NCBI RefSeq assembly: GCF_938040765.1
Contig: NZ_CALIAA010000188.1
Location: 1-8,382 of the forward strand
DNA: 8,382 nt
Direction: 5' to 3'
Source: an uncultured Fretibacterium sp.
GTDB taxonomy: Bacteria > Synergistota > Synergistia > Synergistales > Aminobacteriaceae
In this document: positions 1 to 5,898 of the stretch, in pieces
How positions within the stretch are numbered: the first letter of the stretch is position 1
How the letters are laid out: every line of letters starts with the position of its first letter
Program-made: the position numbers and the translations under genes
The notes under the pieces: model-generated
The model's input: only the letters and a program-made list of their open reading frames with translations
What the model was told of the DNA's origin: nothing
Databases searched by the model: none

Positions 1-76
1 CCGCCGGAGCGGCCAGGGCCGACCCGACCAGGGCCAGGGAGAGGACGACGACCAGCATTGCAGCAAACTTCTTCAT
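1..76 (-). CDS. 5' end of an exported protein with a Sec signal peptide (partial; possibly P19/Tp34-type iron-binding protein)
   Basis: Only the first 25 codons are in the window; the gene runs off the left edge. The peptide begins MKKFAAML, continues with a strongly hydrophobic stretch rich in Val and Leu, and reaches an ALA|AP signal-peptidase I type site at about residues 20-22. It is therefore exported to the periplasm. The ATG at 74-76 is preceded by an excellent Shine-Dalgarno, AGGAGGG, about seven bases upstream. The gene lies directly downstream of, and in the same direction as, the FTR1 permease. In Campylobacter and related iron-uptake loci the gene after FTR1 encodes the periplasmic iron-binding protein P19 (Tp34 family), so that is the favoured guess. 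This is inference from gene order only, as no mature-domain sequence is visible. That the start and signal peptide are real is fairly certain; the identity is not. Confidence 0.7.
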   Translation of the reverse strand, partial: MKKFAAMLVVVLSLALVGSALAAPA

Positions 77-97
77 GAAATTTCCCTCCTGATGAGT

Positions 98-126
98 ATT
101 ATAAAAAACCTCACGTGAGGTTTTTT
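98..126 (-). promoter_or_regulatory. Perfect 24-bp palindrome abutting a TATAAT box: operator/promoter or terminator-like attenuator
   Basis: Positions 103-126 read as six A, CCTCACGTGAGG, six T: a perfect palindrome. On the minus strand it is immediately followed by a consensus TATAAT (98-103). Transcription would then start near 91, just before the AGGAGGG and the ATG at 76. In that reading the palindrome fills the space between -10 and a poor -35, the arrangement used by MerR-family activators and by some spacer-binding repressors. Read as RNA, it would form a 10-bp stem with an ACGU loop and a U6 tail, so it could equally be a weak intrinsic terminator or attenuator after the FTR1 gene, working in both directions. 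Sequence alone does not decide. No -35 match at 17 bp is present (the six bases there are all A), which mildly favours a regulator-dependent promoter or a terminator over a constitutive promoter. Confidence 0.6.
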
Positions 127-153
127 ACCAAAGGTTGACTTCGGTCTTCGCCG

Positions 154-1563
154 TCATTTCGCTTTCTTTTTCCCACCCAGGGTATGGGACAGGATGACCC
201 ACACCGCCGCGATGACCAGCATGACCTGCGGGATCAGGGTCTCGGCCCGGTCGTAGATGCTCAGCGATTCGATGGAGAAGCCGTTCATGGCCGGGATGGT
301 GGTCCTGCCGACGATCACGTCGGCCTCGGTGAGCTCGACGACGCCCTTGCCCATGAAGGACACGCACAGGATGAAGAGCAGGATGCTGGTAAAGAGGAAG
401 AAGGGCTTGAGCGGCAGCTTCACGCTGAAGTAGCGGAAGGCCACGTAGACGGCCACCAGCACCACGGTCCCCGCCAGGATGCCGTAGACGATGTGGGGAG
501 TGCTGTTCATGCCGCCGGAGAACGACGCCTTGTAGAACAGGATGAGCTCCGCACCCTCACGCAGGACTGCGATGAAGGCCGCGAAGACGAGGGTCATCTG
601 GCTCTTCCGGTCGATGGACTGCTGGACCTTTTCGTTGATGTAGTGGGTCCAGGCCTCGGTGTCCGCCTTGGAGAGCATCCAGTTGCTGACGTAGAAGAGG
701 ACCGCCACGGCCAGGAACATGGTCCAGCCCTCCAGGAGCTCCCGGGCGACGCCGCTGGAATCCCCCATGAGGGACTCCAGGGCCCAGGCCAAAAGGACGC
801 TCGCCCCGATGGCCGCAACCGATCCGACGTAGACGCTGCGCACCATCCTCGTGTTGCCGGTCTTGATCAAATAGGCCACGATGGCGACGATGACCAGGAT
901 GGCCTCGAGCCCCTCGCGGACAAGCAGGCCGAAGGCGGTGAGAAAGGTCAGCCAGTCCCGGTTCACGGGCGCCTTGGCGGGGGCCTTCGGGGCGGACGCA
1001 GCGGGAGCCGGGGTCTCCGCAGTTTCGGCCGCGGCATCGACGGACGCCGCGGCGACGGCCCCGCCGCCCGCCGCAGGACGCCCCTTGTCCCCGTAGACGG
1101 CCTCCCCAAGGCTGTCGGGCTCACCGGCGTCGATATCGCCATCCAACACCATGGCGTCCTTGTAGACCTTGACCCTCAAACTTTCGAGCATATCGAGGAG
1201 CGCGTCCTTCGCGATCTCCTGATTCCCCAGCAGGGCGTGCTTGATGCTGGCGAAGAGCGCTTCGATGTGACTGACGCGCGCCGACGAGATGGCCACCATG
1301 ACGTTCTTCTCGAACCCCTGAACCTCGTAGTAGCCGAAGTAGGCGTCGTTGACGTGCTTGTAGGCATCGCGGTAGCGGTCGGCCTCGATATCCTCCCGGG
1401 CGGAGTCGAACTCGAGGGCCATATCCGCCGCCACGCCCTTCCACGAATCGTATTTCTTCTTCTTCGCCGCAAGGCCCTCGGATGCGGAAAAGACGACGAA
1501 AAGAAAGATCGCCGTGACCAGCAGTCCCCAATAGAGCCGTGCCGACTTCTTCTGCATACTCAT
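154..1563 (-). CDS. FTR1-family iron permease with N-terminal periplasmic domain
   Basis: The 469-residue product is a ferrous/ferric iron permease of the inner membrane (Ftr1/EfeU superfamily). A signal-like hydrophobic segment lies at residues 11-29. A mostly helical periplasmic domain follows at about 34-150 (motifs AYFGYYE at 74-80 and SHIEALF at 98-104). Next comes an Ala/Pro-rich linker at about 163-200 and a seven-helix permease domain from about 203 to 462. Both diagnostic iron-binding REXXE motifs are intact: REGLE at 216-220 in the first permease helix and REGAE at 335-339 in the fourth. The tail is short and lysine-rich. The ATG at 1563 (MSMQKK) is chosen because GGGGAAGGG lies five bases upstream. 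An in-frame TTG at 1605 would bury that ribosome site, and a second ATG at 1557 is six bases further in. A near-consensus promoter precedes the gene, and the next gene on the same strand encodes an exported protein. Permeases of this fused type occur in Campylobacter-like FTR1/P19 systems. The family assignment is firm; the iron oxidation state transported is not shown. Confidence 0.93.
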   Translation of the reverse strand: MSMQKKSARLYWGLLVTAIFLFVVFSASEGLAAKKKKYDSWKGVAADMALEFDSAREDIEADRYRDAYKHVNDAYFGYYEVQGFEKNVMVAISSARVSHIEALFASIKHALLGNQEIAKDALLDMLESLRVKVYKDAMVLDGDIDAGEPDSLGEAVYGDKGRPAAGGGAVAAASVDAAAETAETPAPAASAPKAPAKAPVNRDWLTFLTAFGLLVREGLEAILVIVAIVAYLIKTGNTRMVRSVYVGSVAAIGASVLLAWALESLMGDSSGVARELLEGWTMFLAVAVLFYVSNWMLSKADTEAWTHYINEKVQQSIDRKSQMTLVFAAFIAVLREGAELILFYKASFSGGMNSTPHIVYGILAGTVVLVAVYVAFRYFSVKLPLKPFFLFTSILLFILCVSFMGKGVVELTEADVIVGRTTIPAMNGFSIESLSIYDRAETLIPQVMLVIAAVWVILSHTLGGKKKAK

Positions 1564-1577
1564 CGTTACCCTTCCCC
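1564..1577 (-). promoter_or_regulatory. Ribosome binding site deciding the FTR1 permease start
   Basis: The minus strand reads GGGGAAGGG (1577-1569), five bases, then ATG at 1563. This places translation start at MSMQKK, directly before a typical signal-type N-terminus, rather than at the upstream in-frame TTG at 1605. Confidence 0.65.
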
Positions 1578-1621
1578 TGAACTGTAATTTAGGCAAGGCA
1601 AACAAAAAACATGCCTTTTCC

Positions 1622-1657
1622 GCTTAGGATTTTACGCCTGGACCCCACATTCGTCAA
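1622..1657 (-). promoter_or_regulatory. Sigma70-type promoter of the FTR1 permease gene
   Basis: On the minus strand TTGACG (1657-1652) is separated by exactly 17 bp from TAAAAT (1634-1629), each a 5/6 match to consensus. The predicted start of transcription is near 1622, giving a leader of about 60 bases. The -35 overlaps an imperfect inverted repeat (1651-1672, 6 of 8 arm bases matching) that could be an operator. The leader contains an AAGGCA...TGCCTT inverted repeat (1595-1617, 11-base loop). I see no recognisable Fur box. Confidence 0.65.
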
Positions 1658-1693
1658 CAAATCCGTCGATGAAAAAAGTTGGTATATTGGGGA

Positions 1694-1738
1694 TAAAAAA
1701 AGCGAGGGAGCGGCAATGTATCCGCCGCACCCTCGCTT
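1694..1738 (-). terminator. Intrinsic terminator downstream of cstA
   Basis: On the minus strand the arms AGCGAGGG-T-GCGGC (1737-1724) and GCCGC-T-CCCTCGCT (1714-1701) pair as a 13-bp GC-rich stem with one T-T mismatch and a 9-base loop (1715-1723). A run of seven T (1701-1695) follows. It lies about 60 bases after the cstA stop and separates cstA from the FTR1 promoter, so the two genes are independent transcription units. Confidence 0.9.
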
Positions 1739-1798
1739 CCCCGGGCCGTTCGGGTTGGGGGCCGCCCGCCCCCGCCGATCCCGTGCCCTTTCGCTGCG

Positions 1799-3688
1799 CT
1801 AGTCCCCGGAATGGCTGAGCGGTGCGCCGTCCTTCCGGTTCAGGGCCGAGAACGCCTGGAGCACCATCAGCAGGGCCAGCACGAGAAGCGCGATGGCCAT
1901 GCCACCCAGGGTCCAGTTGGGCATCGGCGCGTTGATGATGTTGTCCCGGATCATCAGGGCCAGGGCGGCCACGGTCGTGATCAGCATGAACCACATGGGA
2001 ATCATCAGCCACTGGTTGGGCTTCTTCAGGGCGCGGGCCACCCAGACGGCCAGGGCCAGCAGGACGAGCGCCCCCACAAGCTGGTTGGCGGCTCCGAACA
2101 CCGGCCAGATCGCCGCCCAGACGGGGATGAGCGTCCCCGTGGTCGTGTGCGTCTTGGTGAGGAGAAGGCCCATCGCCCCGGCAACGGCGATGACCGTCGC
2201 CGTATAGCGGTCGACCTTCATGTTGGTCAGCTCCTGGATCTGATAGCGGGTCAGGCGCGTGGCCGTGTCCAGCGAGGTCAGCAGGAAGCTGTTGAGCGCC
2301 AGGAGCCCCAGGGACTTTCCGATCTTGGGGTCGATGCCGATGAGCTCGGAGAAGCGTCCGAAGCCCACCGCATAGGTGTTGGTCGGGTCGCCTAGGATCG
2401 CCCCGGAGATCATCACGGTACCCAGTGCGATGACGGCCACGACGCCCTCGATCAGCATCGAGCCGTAGCCCACCAGGACGGAGTCCGACTCCCTGCGAAT
2501 CTGCTTGGAGGTCGTCCCGCTGCCCACCAGCGAGTGGAATCCCGAGAGGGCGCCGCAGGCCACGATGATGAAGAGCATCGGCCACAGGTAGTTGTTCCCG
2601 GAGACGAAGCCCTTGTAGGCGGGCAGTTCCACGGAGAACTTGCTGCTGCCCATGACCATGCCGACGGTTCCGATGACGACGGCGAAGTAGAGGAAGTAGG
2701 AGGCCAGGTAGTCGCGCGGCTGGAGCAGCAGCCACACGGGCATGACGGAGGCCAGGAAGATGTAGACCACCAGCACCCAGCGCCAGTTCTCCATATTCTT
2801 GGTCTTCAGGGCCTTCTGGGCCCCGGCGAACTCCTCGTAGCTCGCGGCGCCGCTCTTCTGCACGACCTCGTCCGACGCCTTGATCTCCTGGAACTTGGCC
2901 TCACGAGCGGCCTTGTAGGCGTCGAAGTCCGCATATTCCGCCAAAGCCGCGGCATCCTTGGCCTTGGCCGCGTCGAAGGCCTTGGCATCGGCCAGAGGCA
3001 TGTTGATGCCCGGCTGATGGAACTCCAGGACGGGGTTGCCGGAGAGGGAGAAGTAGCTGGAGATCCACTTGTTCCCGTTGCCGAACCAGCAGGCGTAGAT
3101 GATGATGGGCACCATGATGATGGTCATCAGCCACAGAGGGCAGTTCATGCGGTAGATGAGGAGGCCGAAGATCAGGGCCATGAAGATGTAGAGCGTCGCC
3201 GCAAAGGCCACCGCCGGGTCCGAGGCGAAGGAGTTGGCCGAGAGCTGGAGGAACACGGCCACAACCAGAATCAACGTCAAAATGGTGAAGCAGAGGAAGA
3301 GGATCTTCCCCGCCCGGCCGATCCAGCGCTCGACGACCTCGCCGATGGACTTGCCCTCGTGCCTCATGGAGGAGACGAGCCCGCCCATGTCATGAGGTCC
3401 GCCCAGGAACGCGGAGCCGATCACGCACCAAAGATAGGCCGGCAGCCATCCAAACATGCCGGCCGCCGTGATGGGGCCGACGATGGGCCCCGCCCCCGCG
3501 ATCGAGGAGAAATGGTGCCCCAGCAGCACCGCGGGGTGCGCCGGACAATAGTCCACCCCGTCGTACATGGTCTCGGCCGGCGTCTTGTTGCTGTCGTTCA
3601 GCTCGTAGACGCGGGACATGAAACCCCCGTAGATCTTGTAACACAGGGCGAAAAAGACGATCGCCCCCACCAACAATCCAAGCAGCAT
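1799..3688 (-). CDS. cstA: CstA-family carbon starvation protein (peptide/pyruvate transporter)
   Basis: The 629-residue polytopic inner-membrane protein belongs to the CstA/BtsT family, which imports pyruvate and/or peptides when preferred carbon is short. Characteristic stretches are visible. The N-terminal helix has KIYGGFMSRVYELND; then come DGVDYCPAHPAVLLGHHFSS (about 43-62), AGAGPIVGP (65-72) and FLGGPHDMG (94-102). PVWLLLQPRDYLASYFLYF (317-335), GSGTTSKQ (389-396), SLDTATRLTRYQ (472-483) and PVFGAANQL (529-537) follow. There are many hydrophobic helices throughout. Unusually, a hydrophilic Ala/Lys/Glu/Asp-rich insertion of about 70 residues (about 232-302) sits between two membrane segments. 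The ATG at 3688 follows AAGGAGAGG about six bases upstream. The gene is divergent from the opg operon and ends before a strong terminator. E. coli CstA is longer (701 residues). Which substrate this protein carries cannot be told from sequence. Confidence 0.93.
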   Translation of the reverse strand: MLLGLLVGAIVFFALCYKIYGGFMSRVYELNDSNKTPAETMYDGVDYCPAHPAVLLGHHFSSIAGAGPIVGPITAAGMFGWLPAYLWCVIGSAFLGGPHDMGGLVSSMRHEGKSIGEVVERWIGRAGKILFLCFTILTLILVVAVFLQLSANSFASDPAVAFAATLYIFMALIFGLLIYRMNCPLWLMTIIMVPIIIYACWFGNGNKWISSYFSLSGNPVLEFHQPGINMPLADAKAFDAAKAKDAAALAEYADFDAYKAAREAKFQEIKASDEVVQKSGAASYEEFAGAQKALKTKNMENWRWVLVVYIFLASVMPVWLLLQPRDYLASYFLYFAVVIGTVGMVMGSSKFSVELPAYKGFVSGNNYLWPMLFIIVACGALSGFHSLVGSGTTSKQIRRESDSVLVGYGSMLIEGVVAVIALGTVMISGAILGDPTNTYAVGFGRFSELIGIDPKIGKSLGLLALNSFLLTSLDTATRLTRYQIQELTNMKVDRYTATVIAVAGAMGLLLTKTHTTTGTLIPVWAAIWPVFGAANQLVGALVLLALAVWVARALKKPNQWLMIPMWFMLITTVAALALMIRDNIINAPMPNWTLGGMAIALLVLALLMVLQAFSALNRKDGAPLSHSGD

Positions 3689-3723
3689 CTCAATCCTCTC
3701 CTTAAATCAAAACCGATCTCGAT

Positions 3724-3754
3724 TCCCGCTTCGGGATGCGTCCCCCCTGGGACG
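3724..3754 (-). promoter_or_regulatory. Tandem GC hairpins in the cstA leader, next to the ribosome site
   Basis: Two short perfect stems follow each other in the cstA leader. One is CGTCCC/GGGACG (3739-3744 with 3749-3754, 4-base loop); the other is TCCCG/CGGGA (3724-3728 with 3732-3736, 3-base loop). They end about 20 bases before the AAGGAGAGG ribosome site. A third perfect stem, CGCGGAA/TTCCGCG (3858-3864 with 3868-3874, TTT loop), lies further upstream. In E. coli cstA translation is repressed by CsrA at GGA motifs in the leader. This leader also has GGA motifs, including two within the ribosome site, but no CsrA gene is in view, so control of this kind is only a suggestion. Confidence 0.35.
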
Positions 3755-3898
3755 GCAGATCCCCCTCGACCCCGCGCCGATAGCGCCGATACAAAAAATC
3801 CGCTTCGCCTTCCCGCCCCCTTCCAAAACTGACTTTTTGAGCGAGCACCCTCGCCGCCGCGGAATTTTTCCGCGCCCGGTCGGACGCCCCCCACGAAT

Positions 3899-3942
3899 CC
3901 CCTCGATAATAAACAATGAAACACTCCGTCAAGGTAATTATA
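3899..3942 (-). promoter_or_regulatory. cstA: Candidate cstA promoter region
   Basis: On the minus strand TTGACG (3932-3927) is followed at a short 15-bp spacing by TATTAT (3911-3906). A perfect TATAAT (3942-3937) lies just upstream but has no good -35. The AT-rich patch is the only one in the region and would give a leader of roughly 210 bases. Neither combination is ideal, so an activator (as expected for a carbon-starvation gene) or an alternative sigma factor could be involved. No CRP-like TGTGA-N6-TCACA site is visible. Confidence 0.4.
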
Positions 3943-4005
3943 GCGCAATCGGGATAAAGGCATTGAAAAGACGGATGCGGCCCCTTCGATTTGCGGGACG
4001 TGCAC

Positions 4006-4033
4006 TTGACGCTCCATCGCTTTGTGATTGAAT
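4006..4033 (+). promoter_or_regulatory. Candidate promoter of the opgG-opgH operon
   Basis: TTGACG (4006-4011, 5/6 consensus) is followed after 16 bp by TTGAAT (4028-4033, 4/6), which is preceded by TGA and so has an extended -10 (TGN). Transcription would start near 4040, giving a leader of about 130 bases before the opgG start. Confidence 0.5.
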
Positions 4034-4047
4034 AGGGTAGGCCGAAG

Positions 4048-4077
4048 CCGGGGGGCGAAAGTCATTTCGACCTCCGG
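4048..4077 (+). promoter_or_regulatory. Stem-loop at the 5' end of the predicted opgG leader
   Basis: Positions 4048-4060 pair with 4065-4077 as a 13-position stem with one G-U wobble (4052/4073) and one G-A mismatch (4055/4070), closed by a GTCA loop (4061-4064). It begins about eight bases after the predicted transcription start. No T-run follows, so it is not an intrinsic terminator. A 5'-end stem of this kind could protect the transcript from decay or bind a regulator. Confidence 0.4.
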
Positions 4078-4162
4078 CGGCGCTGCGCTTCCATATTTAA
4101 CGAGAGGGAGCCCTGGGGCGATACGGCCGACAATCGGGAAGATCCTTGAGGAAATTGAACGT

Positions 4163-4172
4163 GAGGAAGGAG
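4163..4172 (+). promoter_or_regulatory. Ribosome binding site deciding the opgG start
   Basis: The purine run GAGGAAGGAG ends directly before ATG 4173. Its GAGG (4163-4166) lies six bases from that ATG, the best fit. The AAGGAG (4167-4172) could alternatively serve TTG 4182, nine bases away, in the same frame. GTG 4161 and TTG 4146 are weaker alternatives. All leave the signal peptide intact. Confidence 0.5.
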
Positions 4173-5891
4173 ATGGGTGCATTGTTCAGACCCGTTTTGA
4201 ATTTGAGATCTGCGGCCTGTCGCCGAATTTTTTTTGTGGGGCTTCTTGCCCTGATGGGGGCGATGTCCTTAACGATACCGCTGGAGGCGGCCTCGCCGAA
4301 GGCATCCTCCGACGTCTCCCCCGCCTCCGGGGACCCGGCGCCCCGGATACCGGCCTCGGTCGATGTGCCTTCCGCCGCATCGGCGGACTCCGTCTCCGGG
4401 GACGCGGCAGCGCCCGCAGCCCGGCCCTTCGGGTTCGGTGACGTGCTCAAGAAGGCCATGGCCGCGGCAGAATCGGAGTACGTTCCGCCGGCCGCGCTGC
4501 CCGCTTCCCTGCGCAGCCTGAACTACGACCAGTGGCGCACCGTCCGGTTCAAGCCGGAGCGCTCGCTGTGGCGCTTCGAAAAGCTGCCCTTCGAGCTCCA
4601 GTTCTTTCACTCGGGCTTCTACTACGACCGCAACGTGGAGATCAACATCATCGAGGAGGATGGACACGTCGTCCCGGTCCCCTTCTCCACGGACCTCTTC
4701 CAGTACCCCGGCGACGAGCTGAGGAGCCAGGTCGCCACCTCCAACGTGGGGTTCGCGGGGTTCCGGGTCCACTGCGCCATCAACGATCCCGGCTACAAGG
4801 ACGAGGTGGTCGTCTTCCTGGGAGCCAGCTACTTCAGGGCCGTCGGCAAGGACACGAAGTACGGGCTCTCCGCGCGCGGCCTGGCCCTGAACACGGCGCT
4901 CCCCTCGGGCGAGGAGTTCCCCTGGTTCCGGGAGTTCTGGATCGGGAAGCCCGCGAGCGGCGACGTCTCCATCACGGTCTACGCCCTGCTGGACAGCCCC
5001 AGCTGTACGGGGGCGTACCGCTTCGTCATCACCCCGGGGCCGGAGACGGCGATGCGGGAGGAGTTCCAGGTCTTCTTCAGAAGCGGCGTCGAGAAGGCGG
5101 GGATAGCGCCCCTCACCAGCATGTACTTCTACGGCGCACCCGAGAACGGCCGGCTCGGGGACTACCGGCCCGAGGTCCACGACTCCGACGGCCTGCTGGT
5201 CCACAGGGACGACGATGTCTGGCAGTGGCGCGCCCTGCGAAACGGGGAGAGGCTGAACACCACCCGGATATCCATGGAACGGCTCCTCGGCTTCGGCCTG
5301 CTGCAGCGGAACCGGAACTTCGACCACTACCAGGACCTCGAGGCCGACTACGAGCGGCGTCCGTCCCTCTGGGTCGAGCCCGACGGCGACTGGGGCAGCG
5401 GCCGGATCGAGCTGATCGAGATCCCCACCGACTCCGAGTACAACGACAACATCGTAGCCTTCTGGGTTCCGAACCGGGAGAAGCCCGATTCGCCGATCAG
5501 GGGGGCCTGCACGCTCCGCTGGGGAGGGCAGGAGAAGCACCTGCACTCCCTGGGGCGCGTGGTAGGGACGCGCCAGGCTAGGGGCGACCGGAAGAACTGG
5601 GCGCGCTTCCTCGTGGATTTCGAGGGCGGGGAGCTCGACGCCCTGCCCGAGGACTCGGGGATCACGAGCGTCGTGGAGGTCGATGGGGCCAAGCTGGTCC
5701 AAAAGCACCTCGAGAAGAATCCCCACACGGGGGGATGGAGGCTTTCCTTCCAGGTCGAGGTGGACGCGGGCGGCGGATTCTCCGTGTTTCCGGCCGTTCC
5801 GCCGGCCGTGCGCCTCTCCGCGGTACTGAAGAAGGGGGAAAATCTGCCGAACCCCCTCACCGAGACCTGGACCTACGTGTTCGGGAGGTAG
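4173..5891 (+). CDS. opgG: Periplasmic glucan biosynthesis protein OpgG/MdoG
   Basis: The 572-residue product is a periplasmic protein of the OpgG/OpgD (MdoG) family, needed for osmoregulated periplasmic glucans. E. coli OpgG/OpgD are described as acting on beta-1,2-glucan (glycoside hydrolase family GH186). The signal peptide has Arg residues (17-18) before a hydrophobic core (about 19-35) and a cleavage region near LEAAS (38-41). An Ala/Pro/Ser/Asp-rich linker of about 45 residues (41-84) then precedes the domain. The MdoG fold starts near FGFGDVLKKA (86-95), with LNYDQWRTVRFKPE (116-129), FYYDRNVEINII (149-160), YFRAVGKDTKYGLSARGLA (220-238) and SMYFYG (316-321). The acidic YRPEVHDSDGLLV (331-343), a family hallmark in the glucan-binding cleft, follows. 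WVEPDGDWGSGRIELIEIPT (400-419) ends the first domain, and the C-terminal immunoglobulin-like domain follows to residue 572. It is the first gene of the operon, seven bases before the next ORF. The exact start among 4161, 4173 and 4182 is uncertain; the linker is longer than in E. coli. Confidence 0.93.
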   Translation: MGALFRPVLNLRSAACRRIFFVGLLALMGAMSLTIPLEAASPKASSDVSPASGDPAPRIPASVDVPSAASADSVSGDAAAPAARPFGFGDVLKKAMAAAESEYVPPAALPASLRSLNYDQWRTVRFKPERSLWRFEKLPFELQFFHSGFYYDRNVEINIIEEDGHVVPVPFSTDLFQYPGDELRSQVATSNVGFAGFRVHCAINDPGYKDEVVVFLGASYFRAVGKDTKYGLSARGLALNTALPSGEEFPWFREFWIGKPASGDVSITVYALLDSPSCTGAYRFVITPGPETAMREEFQVFFRSGVEKAGIAPLTSMYFYGAPENGRLGDYRPEVHDSDGLLVHRDDDVWQWRALRNGERLNTTRISMERLLGFGLLQRNRNFDHYQDLEADYERRPSLWVEPDGDWGSGRIELIEIPTDSEYNDNIVAFWVPNREKPDSPIRGACTLRWGGQEKHLHSLGRVVGTRQARGDRKNWARFLVDFEGGELDALPEDSGITSVVEVDGAKLVQKHLEKNPHTGGWRLSFQVEVDAGGGFSVFPAVPPAVRLSAVLKKGENLPNPLTETWTYVFGR

Positions 5892-5898
5892 GGCGCTC

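Larger units (their letters stand above)
3689..4172. other. Divergent cstA/opgG intergenic region, no credible gene
   Basis: This 484-bp stretch separates two genes transcribed away from each other. I find candidate promoters facing both ways and several hairpins in the two leaders, described separately. Reading frames that cross it in either direction give Arg/Gly/Pro-rich peptides without recognisable domains, and the longer ones overlap cstA or opgG. I see no tRNA, riboswitch fold that I recognise, or insertion-sequence end. Confidence 0.75.

Noticed and set aside
184..1587. Long open frame on the plus strand opposite the FTR1 permease
   Set aside because: It encodes an Asp/Gly/His/Arg-rich peptide without domains. 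The opposite strand has intact REXXE motifs and membrane helices, so this is a high-GC antisense artefact.
1564..1605. In-frame N-terminal extension of the FTR1 permease from a TTG at 1605
   Set aside because: It would translate through the GGGGAAGGG ribosome site and add non-hydrophobic residues before the signal segment.
1632..2735. Open frame on the minus strand in another frame over the end of cstA and into its downstream region
   Set aside because: Its peptide is Arg/Gly/Pro-rich and overlaps clearly coding CstA sequence in a different frame.
2534..3832. Plus-strand open frame opposite cstA
   Set aside because: Low-complexity charged peptide, antisense to a well-supported transporter; no ribosome site or domain.
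3598..4182. Minus-strand frame across the cstA start and the intergenic region
   Set aside because: It overlaps the CstA N-terminus in another frame, would span the promoters, and has no recognisable features.
4371..4387. TCCGCC/GGCGGA inverted repeat and repeated TCCGGGGAC words at 4326 and 4395
   Set aside because: These lie inside the GC-rich Ala/Pro/Ser linker of opgG and are explained by low-complexity coding sequence.
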